64,000 bases of DNA. It comes from Evernia prunastri. Its lineage: Eukaryota > Ascomycota > Lecanoromycetes > Lecanorales > Parmeliaceae. Numbering within the stretch: the stretch's first letter is position 1; each line of letters begins with the position of its first letter. The notes beneath the pieces were generated by a model. That model saw only the letters and a list, made by a program, of their open reading frames with translations. It was not told where the DNA came from and ran no database searches. The stretch is from contig NKYR01000015.1 of the NCBI GenBank assembly GCA_003184365.1, positions 1 to 64,000 on the forward strand, in the 5' to 3' direction. Of the stretch, positions 9,438-18,659 are shown one piece after another. Made by a program: the position numbers and the translations under genes.

Positions 9438-11524
9438 GTTGAGTTGGGTAAAGCGTAGTATGGGTGGGTTAGGGGAGAAGATCGATTGATGAGTTCAATG
9501 TTGAGGAATGAAGGTATTAAATCAAGATAGGCATGATGGTTTATATACTCCTCCGGGTATCAAAGGAGACATTTCGGCTCCGTCTGATGTCAGTGCTGAG
9601 TATGAGAGTAGATATATCTGCTCCGTCTGAGCAAAGATAGACCTCGGCTCATAGAATTCTCTTTGTGTTGAACGATAGTGGATATCACGTTTTCCACAGC
9701 TGACTCATATCACACGCATTATAGAAAAGGGACCTGTAAGCACTTTCTCTTGCTGCGAAACATGATTCACGCCCCAATCAGATGGTGTTTTGCGCAGTAT
9801 TAGTCAGCCAATCAGATCTCTCATATCGGGTTTAGCTTGCTAAGCGAAAGGCATCACACCAAAGAGAAACAATATTCCAAGATCGAGTCATGAACGGAAG
9901 TTCCTGCTTGGTCCAGAACAAAGTCGCTCGATAAGCGCATAAAGGTGTCATCAGAAGTGAGACAAATGATAGAACTCTGATTGACTTGTGATACCCGCGG
10001 CCGCACGAGTAGAACCCATTTCGGGAGAGACCGAAAGACTGGGTCGGTCTCACCGTCAGTCGCACACGCCAAAATTGTAAGCTTGCAGAATAATACCCTG
10101 ATAATACCGCATAACACGAAAATAGAGGAACCAGGTCGTTTTGGATATTGTACATCATCCACCAATAGAATATGTCGATTGACTGAATCTCGTCACTGAC
10201 GGCCATATCTCACATAATGTGCACGCTCTATGTGGATCCAGCTTCAATCTTAGGAAAGTAGATTACGGCATCTCCTGCTTCGCTGGCCAGCCCGTACTCC
10301 CACGCGACGGAAACGTTGTCATGATGGGCCAATGCCTAGCATGTAGCAAATTTTCTCATGAAGGACCTCTCGTTAAGATCGGTGCGGAGTTCAGAATTTG
10401 TACAAAGATAGACGTCTGACACCTCGGATTGCAAGTGTGACAATTGGACCGCTCTTGCCTACCAAGGTCTGGATTGCTATGTCAGGAAGACAATGAGTCA
10501 AGATGTAACCAAAAGGTCGGCATGAGGTGAGACAGCTTTGTACGAAAAGAGCAAAGACCTTGTATAGAGAGTGGCTTAGGATGAGGGGTATATGCTTAAG
10601 ACTGAAGGACACCTTCATACAGTAAAACGTACGGATCCGCCACTCAATAAGGTCTGAGCACGGCTTGACGAGAAATTTTTTCTCCTCCCGTCTGCTCTTT
10701 TGCGCTAAGACTTGAGACCCGGCACAGGTATCAGCGGTGAAGTAGCGGTGCTGTAACGCCTTTACACTTACTAATTGCACACCGACTATAATACTTGGCA
10801 AAAAAGGCATACCAACCTTGGTGGTGTCTCCTGTACACGGCGTTCAAGATGTGGAAAGCGGTCACGAAAAAAGGGAAGGGCGACTCGAATAAAGACATAC
10901 CTGGGATACTCTTTCGATCCTTTTGAGTCTAGATAAGACCAGTAAGCTGAGAATGCGAGTCGGGGAATACTTTCCATCGACTCAAACGAGAGACTGATAT
11001 TATTAGGCATCAAAAAGAGGTTGCGAATGATATACAAAAGGTATGAAGGGTGCAACGGGGTCAAAAAAATTATCACACGTGGTTCAAAAATCTCTTGGAA
11101 AACGTGGCTGCCATTTGCAGTCCTTGAGGAGTAGGATGCAAGAGCGTGCTCAGCGCTCGGAGATCATTGGATAAGCCACTTGTCTCACGTCAGCCCAATT
11201 TAACGATTTCCAGATTGGAATACGGGCAATGCGAGACCGGATATCTCCGAGCAGCTTTGAATTGCTCACGGTAACCGTAAAGGGCCAAACAGGGATTCGT
11301 TGGATCCAGCTTGAAGCCTGGTTTGTGAGGCCACCGGAGAACAATAATGCTGAAAACGGAGACGTTGCGCGAATTTTAGCGTGGACCTATATAGGTTGTA
11401 TCCGGTTGCAGGGTTAAGAGAAGGGGTTGTGGCCTTGTTTTTGTTCTCCAATCTCTCAACTTAAGTCTGCCTGCTTCCCCATTCATATTCTACTGAAGTT
11501 GACTCTTCATTCACGTCATTCAGG
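9438..11524. other. Intergenic, no gene supported
   Basis: A minus-strand frame at 9832-10206 starts with a real ATG, but its composition is not convincing. Another minus frame at 10391-10810 is similar. I see no domain, repeat or RNA gene. Confidence 0.35.
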
Positions 11525-12070
11525 ATGTACGGGCTTTCCAAAATTCACATCGCCTTGAGGTATGGTCGACTTCTGAATCCTGCGAAAGGGCCGAGCCTCA
11601 AGCGATCGATCCGACTCGGGCAATCGAGCTAACGTTCAGAAATTGTAGCCTACTCGTTCTTGTCTCGGGCACGTCCGCCCACCTCACATCCTCCATCGCC
11701 ACCTGCACGCCCACACCAACAACCTACACGACTACTAGCCTCAGCACCATCACCACCGTCGTTGCCGAGAACGTCACTATCACTACAGCAGCGCAACCAT
11801 ATTGCCCTACCATAACCTCCACTAAATCGCAAAATTGTCCCCCGCCCCCGTCCACTTGCATCGTGGCCGATTGTATTATCGAAACAATGACGACATTGTC
11901 TTGCCCGGCTGCTTGCTGTCCATCAGTGACACCGACGACTGTGGTGAAGGAGAGCTGTGTGACAACGTAAGTTGAGTTCTTTTGTTTGGAGATGCCTTGT
12001 TGACTCTGATTGGTACAGTTGTCGACAGGGATGTGGAGTTAGTACTTTGACTGTGACGCAGGCTTGTTGA
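11525..12070 (+). CDS. Cysteine- and threonine-rich secreted protein (134 aa)
   Basis: Exons 11525-11559, 11649-11966 and 12019-12070 are joined by introns of 89 bases (GTATGG...GCTAAC...TTGTAG) and 52 bases (GTAAGT...GGTACAG) and sum to 405 bases in phase. The first exon plus the start of the second encode a signal peptide (MYGLSKIHIALSLLVLVSG). The mature protein has 12 cysteines, including a CC pair (AACCPS), Thr-rich stretches (TPTPTTYTTTSLSTITT) and a compact C-terminus (TTCRQGCGVSTLTVTQAC). There is one N-glycosylation sequon (NVT). The pattern suggests a disulfide-rich, O-glycosylated extracellular protein, possibly wall-bound or effector-like. It shares Thr-rich and cysteine-rich style with the gene at 8998-9437 but not an obvious alignment. 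Confidence 0.72.
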
Positions 12071-13041
12071 ACGGAGCAGTCAAGTTTCCAAAGGGAAGCA
12101 CCATTTGAAGCGTCTCTAGTACTATGCCAAGTCGGCGGTTGATGTGATTTAACCGGCCCCAAATTTGTATCTTAGTGTTTGAAGGAGAGCCACTGTCCGC
12201 GCTGTCTTGTCTTTCTAGTATGAAATCGTTGCGCTTTGCATTCCTTTTCTTGCCGGAAATACTTGGTTACAATAGCTTTTCCAAGACTGTGCACCGAAAG
12301 TCGCAAAGACATCTAGATCCATATGATTCTGAAAATTGTGCCCCTGCCAACCAAGAAGAGGCTTATGCTGTCGCCTTTCGAGATCATAACAATTCTGCAA
12401 TGAGATTATTTAGCTTCTTCGTGTTTTATTTCGAGTAAGAGAGAGACATCAGGAAAGTTGAGGGTACACAATAGAGATGAAATAGTGGTTCGGGCGTACC
12501 AACGCCAGGCATGCAAGCAGAGACCTGAACTGTCGTACTCTCGTATCTTAGCGCTGCCAGACTCCCATAACTTTGCGTAGACCCACAGCAATGAAAGTTA
12601 GGCAATGTACAAGCATGGGCGGTTGGAACAAATAAGAGATATAGCTCTGCAAGAGTGAAGGCAACCAAGTAAACGGCGCGAATGTCGCGGCCAAAAATGA
12701 TGATTTAATCATGGCTACGCCTTCTGCCTCTGAATCCCTGGCTAAAGACTTGTCTTCATAACAAGCAGCGAGGAGTGTTTAATTGGCTTTCTTATCGATC
12801 AACTCTTGATACAAAAAATACTGATAAATGTATCGTGCGAATGTGTTGACATGGAGCATGTGTCGGAGATTAGCTAAAGCCAAACCGTCAACACCTCTCT
12901 TTCCTTCTCAGGAAAAAAGTCAGCCGAATACATTTTCAACTCTCCGCTCACACCCATCAACTCTTCATACCCATCAAACAACAAAAGCACGTAGAGTCAA
13001 GCGCATAAGCCAACCTACATCCGAACCGCCAACAGCCCGAT
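12071..13041. other. Intergenic, no gene seen
   Basis: Only short frames without start or domain support. Confidence 0.4.
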
Positions 13042-13371
13042 ATGGAGTGTACCAAACCCCGACGCCCATATTGCGCCCACCATCTCACCTTCCCCAGACA
13101 CCAGATCCTCTACTACATGGAAGCGTTCGTAAAACGCTTCCAGGATAGCGGGTTCGACCCAGGCGCGTTTGGTAGGATAATGGACCTCGCCAATGATGAC
13201 TTGAACGCGGAATTCCAAGGCAAACGCATACCTGGCTTAGATGCGCGGCAGTCTGAGACGACGCTTGAGATGATAATTTGTGCGCATTCTGAATGGGTCG
13301 AAGAGTTGGTTGATATGCTCGTTGAAGCGCAGTACAAGTTCGTGGACGAGAAGGAGAAGGCTGAGGGTTGA
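13042..13371 (+). CDS. YC..HP-family small protein, member 1 (109 aa)
   Basis: Single-exon ORF from an ATG (MECTKPRRP). It contains YCAHHLTFPRHQILYYMEA near residues 11-29, then a helical segment with LNDDLNAEF-like spacing (ANDDLNAEFQGK) and a charged C-terminus. The YC-x-x-H signature, the following helix and the N-x-x-F block align by eye with the genes at 15402, 16696, 17425 and 18116. No signal peptide or membrane segment. I do not recognise the family; the helix plus (W)xxI..xFN..F pattern in its relatives recalls Myb/SANT or helix-turn-helix folds, which is only a suggestion. This member is the most diverged: it has Leu-Thr in place of the Pro after His and lacks the Trp. Confidence 0.6.
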   Translation: MECTKPRRPYCAHHLTFPRHQILYYMEAFVKRFQDSGFDPGAFGRIMDLANDDLNAEFQGKRIPGLDARQSETTLEMIICAHSEWVEELVDMLVEAQYKFVDEKEKAEG

Positions 13372-13890
13372 AAGGAGATCTGAGTGCTTCAGAGATTTTC
13401 TTGACCTGTGCGAAGAGTGGTCGATGAATTGAGGTAAAATGATGTGATGTTGATGGGATATGTGTCAATGTAATTGAAGGTTAGGAAAGAGTCGAAACCT
13501 CTAGAGCCAGTTTGGTCAGGAAAACGCTCGCCACAACAGGGCTGGGGGTTAGTCGCTCGCATGGGCATAAGCCATGGACATTTACATTGCATTACATTAT
13601 TTCAGATCATTCTTTTAAATCATTAGATTTCCATGATTTGGATTTTAACGAGAGATTATTATAATAGAGTAAGAAAAGATTATACTTAGTAGAGTGAAAG
13701 ACTAGTAGTTAATCATAAAGGTAATCTGGTGGAAATTTGCCGCCAAGCTTCCTAGCCACCTCGTATCTCCAGCCTCCTGATTTATTATTGTATATAATAT
13801 ATGGCTCGGGGAGGTTTTTGAAAGTCAAGTTATCTTTCCTGAATAATTTCAATATAACTTGTTATTGTTATTACCTATCTAGTCCCTACA
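13372..13890. other. AT-rich intergenic stretch
   Basis: AT-rich from about 13600 to 13890 with many TTAT/ATAA steps. No coding signal. Confidence 0.4.
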
Positions 13891-14226
13891 ATGCCTCCAA
13901 GTTGCTCTACAGGCCCGAAATCCTACGTGTATGCCGTGACTCGAAAAGACTTCGAGCACCACACAGACCGAATCGGCAGACTCGTCCTCGTCGAAGTCCA
14001 CGCTTCCATTTCATCCGCCAATGCAGCCGCAAAGGGTCACCTTCTCGCCCAATCACGCAAGCCCGGCGCACTCGACGCAGAAATAGAGGAGATGGAGAAG
14101 GACGGTAGATACGATGGGTATTGCTATACGCGCGAGGATAGGCGGGATCACTTTAGATGTGAGGTCAGAAAGATGGAGCTGAAAGGTGGAAAACTGGCCA
14201 CCGGCGGTGCAGCAACGCCAGCTTGA
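13891..14226 (+). CDS. Small cytosolic-type hypothetical protein (111 aa)
   Basis: ATG in good context (ACAATG). The protein begins MPPSCSTGPKSYVYAVTRKD and includes a block DFEHHTDRIGRLVLVEVHASISSANAAAKGHL. That resembles small uncharacterised fungal proteins with a V.xVTR.D...H.D start and an ANAAAK helix (from memory, unnamed). No signal peptide or membrane segment. A second block has a charged RYDGYCYTREDRRDHFRCEVRKMEL segment. It lies among the YC..HP genes on the same strand but does not share their signature. Confidence 0.6.
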   Translation: MPPSCSTGPKSYVYAVTRKDFEHHTDRIGRLVLVEVHASISSANAAAKGHLLAQSRKPGALDAEIEEMEKDGRYDGYCYTREDRRDHFRCEVRKMELKGGKLATGGAATPA

Positions 14227-15401
14227 AGCCTTGAATGACCACTTCGAGGCCTGTGGAGAGCCTGCCTTGATTGTGCCAATGCGGACGTTGCCCTCACTTG
14301 CAAGGAACAACAAGCGATTAAATTCCTGAAAGAGGACTGCGGAAGCGAACCTTTGTTAATTATGGGACTGCATATCTGTGGCTGCGGAGCCAGGTAGAAA
14401 TCCAAGTGCTAGCGACCAATCAGTTTTACCTCATGGATGATCAAGCCATCAAATCAGATTGATGCTCCTTCAATAGCCTTCTCCCACAGACGATCTCGAG
14501 GTGTCTTTCCCTTGCTACCAATCACTCGTGGACAACACCAGCACTATCTCCCTGAATGCTGATGTTTACAATGAATAGCTCGAGCGTACATCCAGCCTCG
14601 TCGTGATACATCTAGAAGATATGTTCGAGCTTGAACAGATCCAAGTCAAAAAGAGTATCTCGAAGCGGAGGTTTAAATCAAGATGACCTGAATGTTGATG
14701 AGAACTCCTCTCGAGATGTCTTGTTCTTGTCGTCAACTTCGGAGATCTACATTATGTATTTTCATGTTGAGGACCGAGAAGTCACATGATTATCTTCAGA
14801 TATCCCCCTAAGAATCTGGGTAGTTTTGAGAGAACCAAGAGATACGCTCCTCAAACATATCTCTGAATAATGGTGAAGTACTGAATCTTATCTATTCGTA
14901 CGGCGTATGTGAGCGTGAGTGGTGACCCAGTAAGAGGAGTGTTGGTCAGTGATAATTTCTATTTTTGGGGTCTGACTCAGTGATTTGCCTAGCAGCCAGT
15001 TAGACAACTACGTGACAAGCTAGGATGCTGTGAGAAGAAACACAGCGGCAGTACATCTTTCTGAAAGTTTTGTGTTATGATAGTTGACTGGGTTTCGATG
15101 GATCAATGTGTTCAGCCGAATGCATGATGCAACATCCACATGCAAAAATTACACTACTACTACCTATAACACAGCATTGACACGTCTTCGACACAGCTTA
15201 CATTACTGACACTCGAAGTGAGATCGAAAAGGAGAAATCTTGGTCTGATCGTCCCCATTGTCATAATTTGAAATCTCCCAAACGCTCGAAGCCTCTCAGC
15301 TTACAAGTTCAAAACACTCACAGGAAGCTCATGGTTCAAATCGCGTGCTCAAGCTCGAGTATCACAGTCATCAAGAACCGCAACTCCAATACTCTCCAGC
15401 C
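14227..15401. other. Intergenic, no gene seen
   Basis: No frame longer than about 85 codons that looks coding. No repeats noticed. Confidence 0.4.
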
Positions 15402-15758
15402 ATGGCGCCCCCCCAAACCCGCTTCGCATATTGTACCCAGCACCCAGTGCTATCGCCCATCGAGATCAAGTACATCATCAAATCCATGATAAATACCGCG
15501 AAGCGACATGACTTCGATCGCCAGAACTGTTTTCGGCGGCGTCACTGGGAGCATGTCAGAAAGCGAGTGAACACCAAATTCAACCACGTGCCTGCACTTA
15601 CGGCGGACATGTTCTTGTGCGCGGTCCGGTGCGACAGGACTATCGGACCGGCGTTCGACGAGGAGTATCGCAAAGCGAGGGTCGAGAGTATAATCCAGGA
15701 GGCGCGGAGAGGTGCACGGCGAGCGATTGAGGATATGTATAGGGACGATACGGTGTGA
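15402..15758 (+). CDS. YC..HP-family small protein, member 2 (118 aa)
   Basis: The start is chosen at the ATG in CAGCCATGGCG, giving MAPPQTRFAYCTQHPVLSP. The frame is also open upstream, but without a better ATG near the conserved block. After the YCTQHPVLSP signature come a helix (IEIKYIIKSMINTAKRH), a basic segment with Trp (RRRHWEHVRKRVNTKFNHV) and LTADMFLCAVRCDR, matching the W..V...N.xF...LT....CA spacing of members 3 and 4. The C-terminus is a charged helix (EEYRKARVESIIQEARRGAR). No signal peptide. Basic charge and helices fit a nuclear or nucleic-acid role, which is inference. Confidence 0.65.
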   Translation: MAPPQTRFAYCTQHPVLSPIEIKYIIKSMINTAKRHDFDRQNCFRRRHWEHVRKRVNTKFNHVPALTADMFLCAVRCDRTIGPAFDEEYRKARVESIIQEARRGARRAIEDMYRDDTV

Positions 15759-15975
15759 TAGGACCAGAAAGCATAGAGCAAAATCATTGGCAGGCACGGA
15801 ACCATGATTGAGCGTCTCCTGGCTAAATCTTGAAGAATGTGTCAAATCTTGGTATGGACTTGTCGGCGAGAACACCTGATTAGCATGAGATCTTGACGGT
15901 TGAGAAGCATTGGATGCTTTGTATCAGACACAGCTTGGGAGATGCTAGGAGAAGAATAATCAAACAACCTACAAA

Positions 15976-16278
15976 TTACGGGCCTCGATTATGACAGATA
16001 GTATAGGTCTTCGGTACTAACGTACCACTGTAGGGCACAGGTCGTGCATAGATATCTCTTATTGTTTTCCATTCGCTGACCGTAGACGAGTGGTAGATCC
16101 TAACGTCGTCTACTCTGTTGTAAGCCCTCTTGAATTGCTCACATTTCACATTCGGGACCTTCACTTTCCGTAGTTCGCATTCTTCAGCTACCGTGGAGAA
16201 AGAGACCATACCCACTTTTGGTATCCCATCAAGGTAGTAAGAGTGAAGCCAGGACCATGGACAGGTGTTTGGAGCCAT
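15976..16278 (-). CDS. Hypothetical protein (100 aa)
   Basis: A true ATG at 16278-16276 begins MAPNTCPWSWLHSYYLDGIP and the frame runs 100 codons. A TATA-like box (reverse of TATTTATATATG) lies about 40 bases upstream at 16313-16325. The composition is balanced, with four cysteines and VKCEQFKRAYNRVDDV. No known domain or signal peptide. It lies between members 2 and 3 of the YC..HP cluster on the opposite strand. It could be a chance frame. Confidence 0.4.
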   Translation of the reverse strand: MAPNTCPWSWLHSYYLDGIPKVGMVSFSTVAEECELRKVKVPNVKCEQFKRAYNRVDDVRIYHSSTVSEWKTIRDIYARPVPYSGTLVPKTYTICHNRGP

Positions 16279-16695
16279 GTTGGGATGTTAATTTCTTGGG
16301 TCTGCTTATCACGAGTATTTATATATGACACACTGATCTCTCACCGTCAATACTGCTGCGCGATCTTCCAGTGTACTCTCCCTCGACATCTTTGAAACTA
16401 CCACTGCCGACATTCCCTAGACTCACTCAGTGGAGATCCAGGCGCATCAATGTATCGTTGAAACACCTTCGCCTGGACGTGGTGTTGATGCTGCAGAAAT
16501 CTTGACCACTGAAACACAAGAGTTGTTTAGAACCTTGAACGCTTCAGAATCCTCAACTCACTTAATCAAAGAAATTTGATATAACAGACTTTAAAACCTT
16601 GTTACTTAAGTCCCACGGTCCAAGTCCAAAGATCCAAAGCTACATACGGAATCAAAGCAACCCCACAAAGAACCACCAGCATCCGCAAACCCACC
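16279..16695. other. Intergenic between divergent genes, no gene seen
   Basis: Contains the TATA-like sequence of the minus-strand ORF and the upstream region of the next plus-strand gene. Otherwise unremarkable. Confidence 0.35.
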
Positions 16696-17004
16696 ATGCC
16701 GACCCCAACCCCTCGCTACGCCCTATACTGCACCCAGCACCCAGTCATCACCCCGCACCAAGCCGACCGCCTCCTCGACATCATGATCGAGTATCTAAAA
16801 GAACGTTTCGGCGACTCGAACCGCACTCCAAAACCGGCCTGGGCGGTCGTCATGCGGAGATACAACGCCAGATTTCCAGGAGCAAAGCTCCAGCTCACGC
16901 TCAAACAAGCTCGCTGTGCGCTCGAACACAGGGATGAGGAGTTTCGCGCGAGGTTTTTCAGTGCTGTGGAGGAAGATCGAGCTGCTTATGGAGGAATGGC
17001 TTGA
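16696..17004 (+). CDS. YC..HP-family small protein, member 3 (102 aa)
   Basis: ATG in strong context (CCACCATGCC). MPTPTPRYALYCTQHPVITP is followed by a helix (HQADRLLDIMIEYLKERF), then PAWAVVMRRYNARFPGAKLQ, LTLKQARCALEHRDEEFRAR and a short tail. It aligns with member 2 through YCTQHPV and with member 4 through W..(I/V)..R(Y/F)NA.F.G..LT..Q..CAL. The block W-xx-hhxR-h-N-xx-F-x-G followed by an LT..Q helix looks like a compact helix-turn-helix. No signal peptide or membrane segment. Confidence 0.68.
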   Translation: MPTPTPRYALYCTQHPVITPHQADRLLDIMIEYLKERFGDSNRTPKPAWAVVMRRYNARFPGAKLQLTLKQARCALEHRDEEFRARFFSAVEEDRAAYGGMA

Positions 17005-17424
17005 GGACTGGTGCTGAGGTTGGATTTTTGCTGCTTTGGCGGGTCATAATGTAGTGATAGCTGGAACTCTAGGACGATGACCCTTCCTTCACTTTTGATG
17101 TTTTGAATGTCATAAAGGCTTCAATTTTATTGAGTCCACAGGGAAGCGATGATCTTGTATTTCTGGTGCAGATTAGCACAAACATCACTACTGCTAGAAT
17201 TCACATGTGAAATGGTCTCAAAATACTTTTGAATATGGCAAGCTCTGAATTCGCCATGATTAGCCCTCTCAACACACGAGCTTCATTCCTGACTTGGAAG
17301 TTGGAATTCAACTCCATTAATTCTTGATTCCCTCATCAACCTCCACCACCTCTCCAAACCTCCCACCTCCAATCATCAGCTCCCAAAACCGTTCCAGAAA
17401 TTCAGAAGTGAGCCAAAAACCACA
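17005..17424. other. Intergenic, no gene seen
   Basis: No coding signal apart from the putative leader of the next gene. Confidence 0.35.
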
Positions 17425-17801
17425 ATGGTAAGACATTCGAAAAGAGCCAAAGCCACAAACAGCTAACAGCCACCAGTGCCCCATCGATAACCACCAGAGC
17501 TCATCGCAGAGATACTGCACCCGCCACCCGATACTTTCCCCCCCCCGAAGCCAAATTCGTCATCGAAGCCATAGTTGAGTACGAGCGGCGAAGAAACTTT
17601 GCTAGGGGAACCGCTTGGAACGACATCACCGCGAGATTCAACGCCGAGTTTAAGGGTCGCGATCTTACCAAGCAACAGCTCTCTTGCGCTTTGAATGAAC
17701 ATACGGATGAGTTCAGGAGGGCTATGTCCGTTGCGTATTATGAGCTGCGAGCGGAGAGAGCGGCGGAGATGGCGAAGTCTGATGGGTCTGGGAGTGCTTG
17801 A
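17425..17801 (+). CDS. YC..HP-family small protein, member 4 (frame broken in a C9 run)
   Basis: Probable start at ATG 17425-17427, followed at once by an intron (GTAAGA at 17428 to TCGCAG at 17509). The exon then reads RYCTRHPILSPP up to a run of nine C at 17528-17536. Beyond the run the family sequence continues in the next frame: EAKFVIEAIVEYERRRNFAR, then TAWNDITARFNAEFKGRDL, LTKQQLSCALNEHTDEFRRAM and a charged helix to TGA at 17801. With eight C the frame would be continuous, so the run holds one base too many. Either the homopolymer was miscalled or this copy is a pseudogene. The conserved block matches member 3 closely. Confidence 0.6.
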
Positions 17802-18115
17802 AGATTGAGATGTAAGTAGACGTGAAGTGAGAGAGCGCTCTCTCTGGGAGAGAAGTCCAGTAGTGCGATGTGAGGAAAGCAGGAAGAGGTGCTCAGGTGC
17901 ATACATATCCTCGAAGAGCTCGAGTCTGGCAGATCCTTCAGCATGGGACTTCACTTCTTTCAACCCGAACCATATCCGCCGTATTACCTCCGTGACCGCT
18001 GGTGCAATGCCGTGACTGCCTCAACACTCCGCCTGGAAACACCACGTGTTTGTTGCTAGAGCAGAAAATCTTATTTGAATCCCGCCAGAAACATCGTTGC
18101 CTTAGACAGTACATA

Positions 18116-18659
18116 ATGGAGTGGACGCTTGAAGACTTTAGGGATAACGGTTTCCGTTCTGGGAACACCCACTCACCGTAAGTACTAGCATATTTCGACG
18201 TTCATTTATTAACTCAAGTACTAATCCCAACGGCCTTGCAACCATTTAGCAACCCACAACAGTTTTGTACTCTGTGCTCTGTGCCAACGCCAGCCCCGAT
18301 AACAACATTGAGCAAAAAAGCAAACGTGTCCGAAGACGGAGCATACGTGCAACTACCTGCGCCGGGCCGGAAAAAGAAAGCAAACCCAGAGCGCCCTGGC
18401 TCACAACCGCCGTTATTGCACCGAAACACCAGCGCTGTCTCCACAGCAAATAGATTTCCTCTTCCGCCTCATGATTAGGATGGCCAACCCACAAGGTCAG
18501 TTCTATGACGACATCGCCTTCTCGACACGGGACCGAAACGCCGCTGGGCAGCATTTCAAGGAGACGTTCAGAGGGGATACGAAGTTACGCGCGTTGTGCT
18601 GCGAGATAAGGGTACGGCGAGGTACAAGTATGAGATCGCGCTCTTTCGGGGCGGTGTAG
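18116..18659 (+). CDS. YC..HP-family small protein, member 5 (structure uncertain)
   Basis: The family block RRYCTETPALSPQQIDFLFR starts at 18408 and the frame continues (LMIRMANPQGQFYDDIAF, then HFKETFRGDTKLRALCCEIRV) to TAG at 18657-18659. An upstream exon may begin at ATG 18116 (MEWTLEDFRDNG) with an intron 18178-18249 (GTAAGT...TACTAAT...TTTAG). The following exon is in another frame, but a second intron from the GTGTCC near 18326 to CCCAG at 18389 would join in phase. That second intron lacks a clear branch site. The Trp is absent and the end of the domain differs from members 3 and 4, so it may be decaying. Confidence 0.45.
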
